Assembly: GCA_013396755.1 (NCBI GenBank)
Contig: VWZF01005173.1
Span: forward strand, 667,994 to 731,993
Source: Sclerurus mexicanus
Lineage: Eukaryota > Chordata > Aves > Passeriformes > Furnariidae
Length of the DNA stretch: 64,000 nucleotides
Direction of reading: 5' to 3'
In this document: positions 1 to 12,030 of the stretch, one piece after another
How the letters are laid out: every line of letters begins with the position of its first letter
How positions within the stretch are numbered: position 1 is the first letter of the stretch
Notes under the pieces: model-generated
Told to the model about the DNA's origin: nothing
The model's database searches: none
Seen by the model: the letters and a program-made list of their open reading frames with translations, nothing else
Made by a program: the position numbers and the translations under genes

Positions 1-2800
1 TGCAAAATACCTCTGGCTGGGGAGCTGGGGAGGGAGTGGGGATGCGGCAGGTTGGGGGGACCCTGGGCACGGAGTGGGCAGGAGAAGGCTGCGGAGAGAG
101 AGGCTGGAGCAGGGACAAAGGCAATTTGTACCTGGTAGGAGAGTGCTTTGGTCATAAAAGACCTGCTCGATATTGCAGAGGCAAATAAGGGCAGCTCGCA
201 GCTTCTCCGCAGTGCATTCCAGCCCCGTCATAGGGATCTCCAGTGTGGGGGCATCCTGCACACTGTGGGGGCTCTGGGGGCTCGGGTGCTGCCTCCACTT
301 CCACAGGGTCTCATGGACAGCAGCACCCCTGTGCACCCCCGAGCCCCTGAAGACTTCCCAGCATTTCTCCAGCTTCACATTACAGGGACCTCATTCCCCA
401 AACTCCCTACCATACACTTTCTGGGACATTATGAGATAGCATCAGTAATTAAAAAAAACCTGCGGTTGTCAAACCGGGCGGTCCCAGCGCACGCGGTGAT
501 GGATGACCCCGGCTGTAGGACAGGACTTGCTAAGCCACGGATCTCATTAACTCACAATGGGTCTCCCAGTCATTTACTGTAAAATAAGGAAGCTCAATTG
601 TATTACCCCTCATTATTGTTATTGTTCTGTAACACAGTCTCATGGGTGAGTGTCACTCACCAGAGCTGCGCTCCATCTCCTGGGAAGAGGTGCAGCAGAG
701 TGTTCTCTGGAACCAGGACAGGTCCCAGCAGCACCAGCTCCCAGGTATCTCTGAGCACTAAGGAAGACTGTGGGCTGGGAATTTGCCTCTTCCCAGCTTG
801 GGCTCAGACTACAGCTGTACATCCTTTCCTTGTCCCTTGCATTGCCAACCCTCTATCCCATCTCACCAACACTCAGCAAAGCTGCCTGGAGGACTCTCTC
901 CCCACCATGCCAGGCCAGGCTGCCCACTCCTCCTGCCACTCCATTTTGGTGACTATGCTTGGAAGCCAGGATAGTCCCCAGTGTTCCCTGTGGCTCCACT
1001 GTGGGGAGAGGAGCTGATTGGAGGGACCAGGGAGGAGGGACCCAAAGTTCTCTTCACAGAGCAGAGTAATAGGATGGAGCAAGAGCAGGTGAGAACGGCA
1101 GAAGAGAGAAAATTGATGAACAGTTTTAATGGTTGTTATTTCTCCCTTCTAATTAGCGAAAGCGGGTTTGAGACAGACAAGCAGGAGTGGGGCAGAGAGA
1201 AGGAGTAAAGTGGTTTTGTCACAGATGTCAATGAAACTGGCTGTTGGCTCAAGCCCAGCAATGAAGGGGAAGCAAAATCCTATGGACCTGGGCTGGGAGG
1301 AGTGGAAAAATTGCCATAGAATAGAGGTGTAAAAATGCTGGTTGTGCCACTGTAAAAGTCTCTCACTCAGAGGAGGAGGCTGAGGAGATCGAGGGTCCCA
1401 GAGGGGAGCAGGGAGGCTGATGGTCCCCTGCCCAAGGACCGACAGGCCAGGTGACAAACACTTCACAGTGAGAACTTCTCAAATCTTGAGACCTGGGAAA
1501 TGGGACCACAGTGTAAAGGGGAAAATGTTGATACAGATCAGGTTTATGCTGTGCAAATACATCCTTACATTGGTATTTGGGAAATGCAATCACAGCCATG
1601 GCCAAGGAGGGATTAGCAGCAGGTTCAAAGGCAGCTGGGGCTGAATATTTTATCAGAAATTGTTTCTGCAGCACCTGCCTGGCTCACCCAGCGCCTTTGT
1701 TCCCTGGCCCCCTGCGAGTGGGAGTCCACGGGAGCCCAGTTCCATGCATCAGAAGCATTTCCCAGGCTTGTACTGGGGTTCATTCTGCCAAAACCCAACT
1801 GAAATAAAGCCAGAGCCATGGAAATAGCCTGCAGGGTCCTGAGGGGCAGAGAGCAGCCACTCTCCCAGTGTGGGACACTGAGTGTCCAGCCATGCTGCAG
1901 CCCCAGGGCTCTGCCCCAGCTGCCTGCAGGGCTCATGGAGACCCTAAATCCAATCCCGAGTGTCTTCAGCCAAGCTGAGGGCTCCTTGGGAAGCACATTC
2001 CCGCCCACTGCTCATGAGCCTGGCCTTTTCTGCAGACACAGCCACATGCTTGGCCCGACACGAAGTTCTGGGCTATTAATTTGCCTCCCCATTGCAAACC
2101 TCCCAGGGCTTTGCTTTGTGAAGGGGAAGTGAGCTGATTATTCCAAACTGATGTTCGGGGTCATCAGCCAAGCTCCTTCCCGCAGACAGGAACTCCAGCC
2201 AGCTCCTGCTCGCTCCGTGATCTCAGCTCCCACCAGCAGGATGGGCTTGTCCTTAGGGCTTTGACATCACCAGGATGGTTTATCCCTGCACCATTCTGTG
2301 CAGCTCGCCACAGTACAGATGAAACTTGCTGGAACGTTTATTTAAAATTTCTCATCCTTTTTGATTCCAAATTTCAGGGCAATGAACTCGGAAGCTGCTT
2401 GGGGCAGACAGCGGTTAAAGGCATTAATAGTGACAGGAGACTGGGCAGGGAGCTGCAGGCAGAGCAGAAGGGGATGGATGGCTCTCTGTGCACTCCAGAA
2501 CTGCGGGTACTCTGGCCAGGAGAGAGCTGCTCATGGCTCCCTGTGGTTCGGAGGTGCCACGGACATGCCAAAAGCCTCTGGGCCATCCCTAAGCTTGAGC
2601 CCCTGCTAACCCAAAAGGGCTGGAGCCCTCCCAGCACTCCAGTGTTCCTGTCCAGTCCAAGGCATATCCCAATTCCTCCCCTGTGAGAGGCACCATCCTG
2701 AGACCTGGAATGCCCAGAGAGCCCTGGCTGGACCTCAGATGGTGTTCACAGGGGAGAGCAGCTCCAGATATGCCCTCAGAGCTCAGCCCAGTTCCACCCA
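1..2800. other. Intergenic DNA, no gene seen
   Basis: GC-moderate DNA with few CpG and no recognised repeat or exon. Slightly AT-richer stretches at 430-630, 1080-1240, 2060-2170 and 2330-2440 carry no clear signal. All open frames are short and unlike known proteins. Confidence 0.6.
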
Positions 2801-2821
2801 GGCCCAGTTATTTATTGGAGG

Positions 2822-2870
2822 ATTTATACTTTCTTTTTCTTTCTTTTCCTTCTTTTTCTCTTCTTCCACT
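2822..2870. repeat. Polypyrimidine tract
   Basis: About 45 bases of nearly pure C/T (CTTTCTTTTTCTTTCTTTTCC and continuing) just before the motif-rich block at 2875-3000. Homopurine-homopyrimidine DNA may form triplexes, but nothing here shows that it does. Confidence 0.7.
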
Positions 2871-2874
2871 AGCA

Positions 2875-3000
2875 TTAAGAGCCTAAAAATAGTCGTGTTT
2901 CCCAGCGCAGCTGATGATGCAAAACCAGGTTATGGGAGCCACACAACAGCAGCCAGCAAATTTGCTCTGAAATCAAATTTGTTAAGGCATCAGTCTCTCA
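2875..3000. promoter_or_regulatory. Candidate enhancer block with a consensus MEF2 site
   Basis: Contains CTAAAAATAG at 2883-2892, a full match to the MEF2 consensus YTAWWWWTAR, then GCTGATGATGCAAAACC and paired AAATTTG stretches. The block is AT-rich against GC-richer surroundings. Conservation cannot be tested here. Confidence 0.3.
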
Positions 3001-4221
3001 CCCTCCCTCTCCTGTCTCTCTGTCTCTCTCCCTCATCACAGCCAGCCCAGGCTCTCCCGCAGCCATGGCTGGAGCTGGGGGGGTCACGGGGTTGGGGCTG
3101 CAGCTGGAGCGAGGGGCAGTCACTGCCAGAGGCCTGGCACACCCGCCCATGGGCACCTTGGGCACAGGGAGCCTCATCACTGGCTGTGCCCCATCAGCTC
3201 CACCAGAGCTCATCCCTCAGCCTGTGGGCGAGGGGATAGATGGAAATGGGTGGGCTCCCTGGGGCTGCAGCAGGGAAAGGGCATGTGGCAGTGCCTAGCC
3301 AGAGCAGCTCGGCCCCTGGGCAGAGCCAGGGGTTCCTGCCAGCCCCAGCCGGAGCCACGAGGAAGAAATGGCTCCAAGACAAATGACTCTCAGGCTGGGC
3401 AGAGGCAGAAGGCGGTTGGACCCTCCAGGGGATGACAGGCTGTGGACAAGGCTCACTGCGTGCACTGACCGCAGGTCGTTACACAGCAGTGGGATCCTTC
3501 ATGAATAATAAGCCAATATCGATCTCCTTTGCCAGTAAACACGGAGTGACCTTTATTAAAAATACACGAAAAACTCACTTAGGAAAACTTGCTGACTTCT
3601 TGCTGCTGACAGATTTACACAAAAAGCTGATCTGTCCCACAACAGCCAGAAATGGTGAATGAGGCAGGACAGGGGAGCAAGACTCCAGCACAGCAAGCAC
3701 TGTATCCCTGCCAGCTTCTGCTCCTGCACACTGGGACCACCTGCACCCTCACCTCACAGGGCTGTCCCTGTGGGCACCCACTGCCACCCCATCAGACACT
3801 CACCGTCACCCTATTGGACCCCCCTGGGGCAAGGGTGCAGGTGTCTGCCCTGGGGGAAAACACAGGACACAAGATATTGGCCTCTGATGGATGCAGTTAT
3901 TTGGGACAGGAGAGGGACATTGTAAATCTGGAAATTTGCTGGGAGCTGCCCATCATTGGTCAGGTCTCTTGGGGCTTTGAACAATTAATTATCTGCTGTA
4001 CAATGGCACGATCATTCCTCCTGGCCAGGGTTAAACATCCCCGTGCTGCAGAATAGCCTTCACGTTGGCTCAACATAACCCCACACATTCCCTAGGGAAT
4101 GCTGCTGCTCCTGATGCTTTGGATTAAAGGAAACAGATGTATCTCAGAACTGGAAGGAGATGAAGAGCTCCTCACCCCTGAGCAGCTACTTGAGCTATGA
4201 GTGACCCCTGGACCCTCCTGT

Positions 4222-4430
4222 CAGCAAATCACTCCAGACCCATACGGATCATTGAATCCAACCCCTGGCCCTGCACAGGACAGCCCCAACATCCCACCAT
4301 GAGCCTGAGAGTGTTGTCCAAATGCTCCATGAACTCTTGGGGCTGTGACCACTTCCCTGTGGAGCCTGTTCCTGCATCCAGCCACTCTCTGGGTGCAGAA
4401 TCTCCTGTGCTGCTGAGGGTCAGAGCAGGG
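4222..4430 (-). mobile_element. CR1 LINE fragment (antisense)
   Basis: CATTGAATCCAACCCCTGGC, CACAGGACAGCCCCAACATC and TGACCACTTCCCTGTGGAGCCTG match the reverse complement of the CR1 3' region. 5'-truncated, no coding capacity. Confidence 0.75.
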
Positions 4431-4544
4431 TGGGCTCCAACCAGAGAAGCAGCTATGCCAGGAAAGTTTCCCTGTGAGGCAGCAAGTGTACAACATTCAC
4501 AGGTGGACCTAACATGACATTTCATTAACTTATAAATGGAGGCA

Positions 4545-4615
4545 CATCGCACCACCAACTTGATGATCTTGGAGGTCTTTTCCAGCCTAAATGGTTCTGT
4601 GATTCTGTGATCCTT
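4545..4615 (+). mobile_element. CR1 LINE 3' end
   Basis: TTGATGATCTTGGAGGTCTT then CCAGCCTAAATGGTTCTGTGATTCTGTGAT. The last part is the characteristic CR1 tail of 8-bp repeats. Confidence 0.8.
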
Positions 4616-5726
4616 CCCAGGACATCCTCGGGAGCTCCCAGGATCCTGGCTCTGGAGCAGGAACCAGTCCCACAAACTGACCTGCAGGTTTCCCTCACCT
4701 TTTTTTGTGTTTCTTTTTTCTAGACTTCAGCAAGAAACTGGGCCTGAGGACTTGTGGGGTTTTATCAGACATACAAATAAAAACTGAAAGGTAAATGCGT
4801 GCATGAGTTTAATGATCAACCAGTCATCAATCTGCAACTTGTTTTTTACCCAGCACTGGGAAGAGCTGAGCATAATAAATACGTACAGAAATGGAAATTG
4901 TGGATCTGTTCCCAAACCAGCTCAGGTGTTTGGGAGCTGCGGATACCTCAGGCAGTGTTTGCTCCTCACCTCCATGACCTGCACTGTGCTGGGATCCAAA
5001 CCAGGATCACAGAGGGACAGGATTTGCATTTTGAGCAAATTTTCCAACTTTCCAAGTTGATTGTGCTCCGCTTCCTGCAGGCGTCTCTCGGCAGATCGGC
5101 TGTGATGGGAGACAAAAACACCCTTTTCTCTAGAACCCTCGAAATGTTCCATTTTGGAGCAGCCGGAGCAAATGATGGAGGAGAACAGACTCTCCAATCA
5201 GTGCCGGGGCAGGAGGGCTGGGAGTGAGCGGATGCGACACAGAGTGGGATGTGCAGTGGGATTAGATAAACTCCCCAGCTTGTTTGGGCCCATTATGGCA
5301 CATTATTCATCAAAACACTTGGTTGAAATCAGCCAGCTCTGGGGTTTGTTAATTTGCTCTGTTTCAGAAAAAGCTCAGGCTTTGGGGAAAAAAGTGCCCA
5401 AAATAGCTGTTTAACAGGCTGCAGCCAAGTGGTCCTTGAGTGGAGCCCGTCAACCCGGGTTATTGCCTTGCTTACTCTCCAGTGGTGATTCAGGAATGGT
5501 TTCTCTGAGCCAAGAGGGGAGGGGGGGAACTGGATAACAAACATTTGAGATATTTTCCTGAATGGCAAGGAGCCACGGGGATTAAGTCCTTATCCCAGGA
5601 GGAGTGTCGTTACAGCACACCTGGGTGAATTCCTTGCATGGACAGAAGTCATCCCACAGGAGGGGGGCTCTTACCCTGCCCCAACACTGCCAGCAAGAAA
5701 TACATGAACCCAAGGAAGCAAACCTG

Positions 5727-5792
5727 GGGAGTCTGTGAGCAAATATGGGGTCTGTGAGCACATTAGGGGTGTCTACGAGCATATCTGGAATG
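5727..5792. repeat. Diverged tandem repeat, about 25 bp, three copies
   Basis: GTCTGTGAGCAAATATGGG, GTCTGTGAGCACATTAGGG and GTCTACGAGCATATCTGG follow one another with small spacing changes. No evident function. Confidence 0.65.
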
Positions 5793-7109
5793 GCTGCACC
5801 CCTCTGCCTCCTTGCACGGTGAACAGGGATGCTTTCCCAGTGAGGGAGGACAGGGAGCAGGCTGAGGTCCCACACTGGCTGCCCTCTCACACTCCCCAGA
5901 CCTGTGACTGTGCCAGCAGGGGCAGAGGGACTCGTGCTAGGTTGATTTCTGAGTGCTGATGGTGTTAGGAAGGTTGGGCCTTGCTGGAGTTCCTTAGCAA
6001 CCCGAATGCTGATGCTTCCCCTTCCCAGGAAGTGCAGATGCAAAGGAAGCGGCTTCCATCAGCCCGATCACACCACTCCTGGGGCAGCTCCCACTCGGCC
6101 ACACTGGCACCTGAGGGTACAGCATGGGATTGTGATGTGCCTCAGCAGTGACTCACAGGGTCCCTCTGCAATTCCATGGATCCCCCTGCTACTTTAAAGA
6201 GCAGTATGCCATAGCTGGAGGGCTTTATCCAGTTGTCCACTGCCCTGCATCCCTGGGAGCAGATAAGCCCCCTTGGGGATTCAGCAAAGCCCCCAGACAC
6301 CCAAAGCCCTCCCCAAGCTCCTCAAGGCTCAGTCCCAAATCCAGGTTTGTGAACTGGGAACAAATCATGTCTTTTCTATTGAGACTTTCCAGCAACAGCA
6401 CCAAGTGTGTGGCAGCACATGCCAGCTGGTGACACCACTAAACCCCCATGCGAACCCCTCCCATCCCTCCTTGGCTCACCAGGGCTGATTTCCACTGGTC
6501 AGGAGCCTCCAGGCTTCATATCACCACCAGGACAAATACAGTTTTGTCCTTGCACTGTCTCAGCCCAGGGATGCTTCACTTCCACCATATCTCTGTGCCA
6601 CCACCACAGAGATAAGGATTCCCAGATTTAACGCCACAGGTTTGGATACTTCTGCTTGTGAACTCACTGCAGACCAATTTCAGTCATGACCTTTGGGATG
6701 AACTCAGGTTTCCACGGGGGACACAGGCTGGGACTGTGTGGGAGATGCGTGTGGCTCCGAGCCAGCCCCTCCAGGCCTTGGCAGCGCTTTGATCCACCTT
6801 TTTGGAAATGTGTGCTCATGTTGTGAGCGTGGGCAAGGCCGGGGCAGGGGACATGGCCAGTCTGCACCTCCTGTGCCATCCTCCCTCTCCCCTCGCAGTG
6901 CCGGCAGCTCCCAGGGGCCGCTGGACGTGCCGAACCGGCTGGAGCAGCGGCTGCGGGATAGAGCCAGTGATCTGGTTTCAATAAAATCAGCAGATTGTTT
7001 CATGGCTGGATGGGAAAGTTGTGAGGCTGCAGGATTTGCTCCTCTGGCAGCTGGATCGTGTTTGTCCATCGCAGCAGCTCCCACCCCATCTCTCCAGAAC
7101 AGCCTTCCC

Positions 7110-7345
7110 AGAGAGGGGGTTGAAGTCCCGAGCCTGTCAGGGTTTCAGAGGTATTTGGATGGTGCCCTTAACATGGTTCAGCTTTTGGGCAACCCTGAAA
7201 GAGTCAAGTGGTTGGAACAGATGAATTTTATAGGTCCCTTATAGCTGAAAATATAACATCCTATTTCATCCTTATTGTTATTCTGTTCTACTCTACTGTA
7301 CTGTACCTCATTCCATTCCATCTCATCCCATTCCATTCCCCTCTC
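7110..7345 (+). mobile_element. CR1-like or LTR-like repeat end with a degenerate ATTCY tail
   Basis: AGGTATTTGGATGGTGCCCT, GGTCAGCTT-like and GTGGTTGGAACAGATGAATTT resemble the ends of avian interspersed repeats. A degenerate pentanucleotide tail (ATTCTGTTCTACTCTACTGT through CATTCCATTCCATCTCATCC) follows. The family assignment is uncertain. Confidence 0.55.
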
Positions 7346-8844
7346 AGTGGCTGTGCTGCTCCAAGCACAGCTCCTGCCCTTGGTTCAGGTGGAAGCAGCC
7401 AAGCACTTTGAAATCTTGGAGTTTTCCAGGTTTTCTCTGCACCTTTAAATTCCCAAAGCACTGTGACTTCTAAGGGGTAAGCCAAGCCTTTAAAGCTGTA
7501 AACAGCTGGTTTCCCTCTTCCTATATATGAGCAATCTTAAAAAACACTAAAAATTTAACAACCTTATTATTTTTTTGAAGCAAGGCCATTCCAGGGGGCT
7601 GTCAGGCAAAGTGGGTAATGGCAGGACACATCCAGCATCCCCAGGTGCCAGCCCGGCCTTCCTCCCTCGCCTGCCTCTATTACAGTCCCCAACAGGTCTG
7701 GCCAAACAGGACTTTGTTCTCTGTATTTTAGTGAACCTGAGGCAGTAAAGGAGTAAATGTGTAAAGAAAAGGGTGACCATTCTGTCAGCTTGGTGCAGTG
7801 TAACCCCTTCACTTACAGCCCCTTTATTCTCCTGGCAGGGACAGGAGCACTGACTCATTCCCAGCACCTCCATCCTGCAGTGCCGTGAATCCCATACCCG
7901 AACCTGCACTCTCAGCGTTCTGTTCCTGCCAGGACAGAAAAAGCACAGAGCAGGACAGAGCAGCTGTGTTTCGTGCCCCATCAGCTAAATTTCGATGAAA
8001 TCATTTTGATAAATTGTTTAGGAAGGGAAAAAAGCCCCATTAACTGTACATTTGCTGTTAATTAATAGCCTGTTTTTTCCTCGTCTGGCACAGCACTTCC
8101 GAGCTGCCTCACGCTTGGCTCTGAGTGCGGCATCCTCGGGGGCACGGGGAGCTGAGTACCAGGGTGGGGAATCCGGGCAGGGATCTGCAGTGGCGTGACC
8201 CCGGGGAGGATGGCTGCTCCCAGCTCCATGCCCTGCTCCAGAGACAATGCATGAGGAGTGGGAAAAGCGAACAGCTCTTTTCGTCTACCAAACCTGTGCA
8301 GGGCTGCTCTGTCCTGGTCCGTGGGCAGCACCCCAGGTGCTGTGCAGTGCCAGCAGGGCAGACGAGCAGTTCCACAGCTCCTCAGCTTTATTGTTTTTAA
8401 TAAATTCTCTTGTCATGTATTTATTTTCCACACATATCTTGTATATATATATGGAATGTTATTCGAGAGGAATGTTGGCCAATATTCCCCAGCAATCAGG
8501 CGTCGGAGCTGCTGGGGGTGGGAGCAGGGCAGTGCCCGGAGTCTCGGGGTGCTGGGTGCCCAAGGGTCCTTGCCAGGACTTGGCCAGCCACACATACATC
8601 AGGCAGCTGGGATGAGGGAAAAGTCTTGATAAATCTTTTTCATTCACAGTGATTATGTCAATGTGCCCACAGAATGCCAAACCACAGGGGAGAGGAGGGA
8701 GCAGTCTCATGTCCATCTCCCACAGACCCTCTGGCAGCACGGCATGGGGACATCTGCAGTGTCCCTGTTCCCAGCCCTCAGCACCACAGGCAGTACTTTG
8801 TCAAAGAGCTTCAGCCCAGGAGAGATGGGGTGCCCATCCTGGAG

Positions 8845-9062
8845 ACCAGAAGGCTCCTGGGAGACCTTAGAGACCATTCCGGTGCCTAAAGGGTTCCAAG
8901 AGAGCTGGAGAGGGATTTTGGACAAGGCTTCCCACTGACAGAGGGCAGGGTTAAGATGAGATACTGGGAAGGACTTCTTCCCTGTAAGGGTGGTGAGGCC
9001 CTGACAGAGGTTGCTCAGAGAAGCTGTGGCTGCCCCATCCCTGAAGTGTCCAAGGCTGTGCC
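8845..9062 (+). mobile_element. CR1 LINE fragment
   Basis: CTTAGAGACCATTCCGGTGC, AGAGAGCTGGAGAGGGATTT, GGTGGTGAGGCCCTGACAGAGGTTGCTCAGAGAAGCTGTGGCTGCCCC follow the CR1 3' UTR order. The copy stops before the tail. Confidence 0.85.
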
Positions 9063-9109
9063 ACTTGCTTCACTCTTCTGGCTGGAGAGAAGAGCCCTGG
9101 TAACATTTG

Positions 9110-9320
9110 GTCCAAATTAATGCTGGTTTGTTTTGAAATGCAAACAGTTTTTAATCAGAGGGGAAAAGGTGGAAATAAGACACTACTTAGTTCCTACAGT
9201 CTAATTTTTTTAATGAACCAGGCATCTGTGGGTTTTTTTAATATGTATTTCTTTTAATAGGGCGAGTAACTTTTGTGTGGGCTGAATTAGCTCTAAATGA
9301 AGCAAACAAGGCATAATTAG
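9110..9320. promoter_or_regulatory. Candidate conserved non-coding block with homeodomain/POU-like sites
   Basis: AT-rich, non-repeat DNA starting right after a CR1 fragment. It has AAATTAATG, ATGCAAAC (9138-9145), TTTAATCAG and TAATTAG (9314-9320). No exon or repeat is seen. Confidence 0.3.
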
Positions 9321-9709
9321 AAACTGGTTCACTTTTTTTCTGGTTTCTTCCCCTCTGGAAGGGCAGCGTTATCTCCAGTTGTGTATTTGGGAGACAGGGA
9401 TGTGCCTGGTGCTGGGGGTCCAGCAGCCAGAGGGGCAAGGGGGGCAGCAGGAGCTGCCAGCAGCGTCCCACAAGAGAAATGAGCACACGCTGGGAATCAT
9501 CCAGTGGCTTTGAGGCTCCTGGAGGAGTGGGACATGGCCCCTCTCCCCACTGCCATCCCCATGGCACTGTGTGTCCCCGTCCCCACACCCAGACATCCCG
9601 ACCGCTGGAACCTACCTCTGCCAAGGGGAAGGACAAGGGCTGGTTTCCAAAGGCGGCTCCACGTGTGAATCTGGGAAGCTCCCATTTGGGAAGTGCATGA
9701 GTTTCTCAT

Positions 9710-9830
9710 TTAACGTGGTACAACGCTACATTCTTTCTCTATGAAGAGCCCTCATTTAACTTTAGGCGTGTTTGTACATCTAATTAAATGTGCATCACGT
9801 TTAATTGATTTCATACATCACGGCAGCCGC
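9710..9830. promoter_or_regulatory. Candidate conserved non-coding block
   Basis: CATCTAATTAAATGTGCATC then ACGTTTAATTGATTTCATAC: clustered TAAT cores and CATCACG, bounded on the right by a moderately CpG-rich stretch. No exon or repeat is seen. Confidence 0.3.
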
Positions 9831-10499
9831 CCCAGCGCTCCCGCTAGAGCGGTCCAGCCAGGGTGGCAGACACAGGCACACGGCTGGCTCCCAGGTGTGC
9901 CCCTGCTCTGCCCTCGTCCCACGGGCAGCCCCCCGGTGCCACCAGCCCCCGGCAGCTCCGCCCGCCCGGAGGAGCAGTGGGCACAGCAGGGCAGGGAGCG
10001 CCTCAGCAGCCGGTCCGTGGCTTCCCTCCAGCTCCACAGTGCCCACACACAACCACTGTGGGATGGTCGTTTCCAAGTCCCTTGGGCTGGGGAGGAGGAC
10101 GCTGCTTTTAGGGCAAGTCAGAGGCTGGAGAGCTCTCTCCATGTCCCAGCCACCACTGAACGGGCGCTGGGTCTGAAACGGGGTCGTGGCACTCCCTGTG
10201 CTCCCCATCGCACCGTGCTCGATGTCCTGCACCGCCGCGGCGAGGAACACACGGGCTCCTGGGGATGAAGGAACTCCAGGAACACGGGGAGAGCAGGAGA
10301 GCAGAGAGCATCACCAGGGGACAGCCAGAGAGCATCGCCGCGGACAGCCGCCACCCCCAGCAGCGGAGAGCCCGAGCCTCAGGGACCATGTGCCCACCGT
10401 CTGTGCCCACCGCCTGTGCCCACAGCCCACGGCAGACCCCCGCTCCTGACCGCTGCGGCAGCAAGGGGCACTGCTCGTCCTTCTTCTGTCACAGCTCTC

Positions 10500-10640
10500 C
10501 CGGGGAGCTGAATCAAACCGTCAGCAAAGAGGGGATGATGATTCAGCTCCCACCAAAGGCTACACTATTACCTAGCAGCTTAATAATGAAAACTGTCATC
10601 ATTCCTGCAATAAGGAAAGATAAATAAGTCATTAAATGAA
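10500..10640. promoter_or_regulatory. Candidate conserved non-coding block
   Basis: AT-rich block carrying the 11-bp inverted repeat and TAGCAGCTTAATAATGAAAA, ATAAATAAGTCATTAAATG. It stands between GC-rich flanks and shows no repeat family. Confidence 0.3.
10505..10549. repeat. Perfect 11-bp inverted repeat with a 23-base spacer
   Basis: GAGCTGAATCA at 10505-10515 and its reverse complement TGATTCAGCTC at 10539-10549, at the left end of an AT-rich candidate regulatory block. It may be two opposed factor-binding sites rather than a hairpin. Confidence 0.7.
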
Positions 10641-11906
10641 GAGCCTGCCACCCTCCCCGGGCAGGGCACCGCGCCAGAGGATATTAACTGCTGGCCACAG
10701 CCTCTGTTAGGGGAATGGAGAGGGATGCCCTGAGCGCTCGGAGGAAGACCTCTTTCTCCTCCAGCCAGCTTGGAGAGAGCTCATGTGCCTGGCACAGCAA
10801 GAGCCATCGCTCCTGCTCCAGCCACCACTCCTGCTCCTGTCATCACTCCTACTCCCACTCCTGTTCCTCCGCAAAGGTGTGAAGATAAATCCTCAGGAAC
10901 TGGGATTGGGGGGTGGTGGAGGACTGAGGTTGAGAAAAGGGCCAGAGCAGACTCTGAAGATCTGATGAGCCCAAATCTGGAGCAAGGAGCTCCTTAACCA
11001 GAGCTTTGCTGAACAGTGTCTGTGGGACCCTTCACTGCACCGAGGAGTGACCAACAGGGCATCCCTGTGGCAGCTGCTGCAGGTGATGCTGTGCACGTAA
11101 GGGGCCGGTGCAGCTTCCATGCTGGATCCCACTCAGTTCCACAACCAAACCACCTTCCCGTCCCTACCAGCCCTGCCAAGCCCCCCTGGTTGGGGCTCAA
11201 CTTTAGCACCTGTCAATATGTGAGACAATGAAAGGCACACCTGATGTGGTGAGAGAAAGGTAGGAAATGGGAAAGGAAGGAAGAAAGAAGTGGCCTTCCT
11301 TGCCCAGCTCTATTTCACTGGGAAAACATGCACAAGCTGTTACACGCCCTGCCAGGAATGGGAGGGTGGGAGCCCTGGCACAGCCCAGCTGCGGCTGCGC
11401 AGTGCAGACCCACCAGTGCTGCTCTGCAGAGCTGGATGGAATAAATGGTCTTCATAACACTTTTCTTCTGAAATCCTCCAACTTTCCACTAACAGTGTGG
11501 TTGTCAGGGCAGTGCAATCACTTTTTAGCCCTCTGAACAGTCAGAACACCTTCCCCGGAGCCTACCGTGACACCTTCTCCTCCCTGCCTTCTCCTGGGGG
11601 TGAGTCCCCTCTGGGCCTTTGTCGCCTCCCATGTCCCTGGCTGTGCCCTGTTCCCATCGCTGTTGGCTCCTGGGGGCTTAAAAAAGTAGACCTGTTATTA
11701 TGGCACCGCCTCTCTCTGGGCCGTGTTGGAACCATTTTTAGCCTCAGCACAACCCCTGGAACCACATTTTTTAATCGCTGTGTTTACATGCACCTTCTGG
11801 AGCTGCTGAAGTGTCCTGACAAGCCTCTGGAATCAAAGGCTTGGCGATGCCCCAGGAGCAGGGAGCAAAGAGAAAGAATCACCTGGGCTCCCAGCTGGAT
11901 GGCCCT

Positions 11907-12030
11907 GAAGGGCTGCAGGAACACGCCTGGCACAGGCGGGTGGGCTCCGGGCCATGGACTTGCTGTTCCTGTTGGAATGGTCCAGGAAGGGCTGCAGGAA
12001 CACGCACGGGCGGGTGGGCTCCGTGCCACA
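11907..12030. repeat. Imperfect 79-bp direct duplication
   Basis: GAAGGGCTGCAGGAACACGC begins at 11907 and again at 11986, each followed by a version of GGCGGGTGGGCTCCG and GCCA. The second copy lacks about eight bases after the shared start. It looks like a local tandem duplication. Confidence 0.75.

Larger units (their letters stand above)
3001..9109. other. Intergenic DNA with CR1 fragments
   Basis: A short CT repeat at 3005-3035, CR1 pieces (4222-4430, 4545-4615, 8845-9062), a CR1-like end (7110-7345) and a diverged 25-bp repeat. An AT-rich stretch at 4765-4880 (TTTAATGATCAACCAGTCAT) and another at 7970-8090 might be regulatory. No exon seen. Confidence 0.6.

Noticed and set aside
8440..8456. 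TATATATATATGG as a TATA box
   Set aside because: A short simple repeat with no start site, CpG island or exon nearby.
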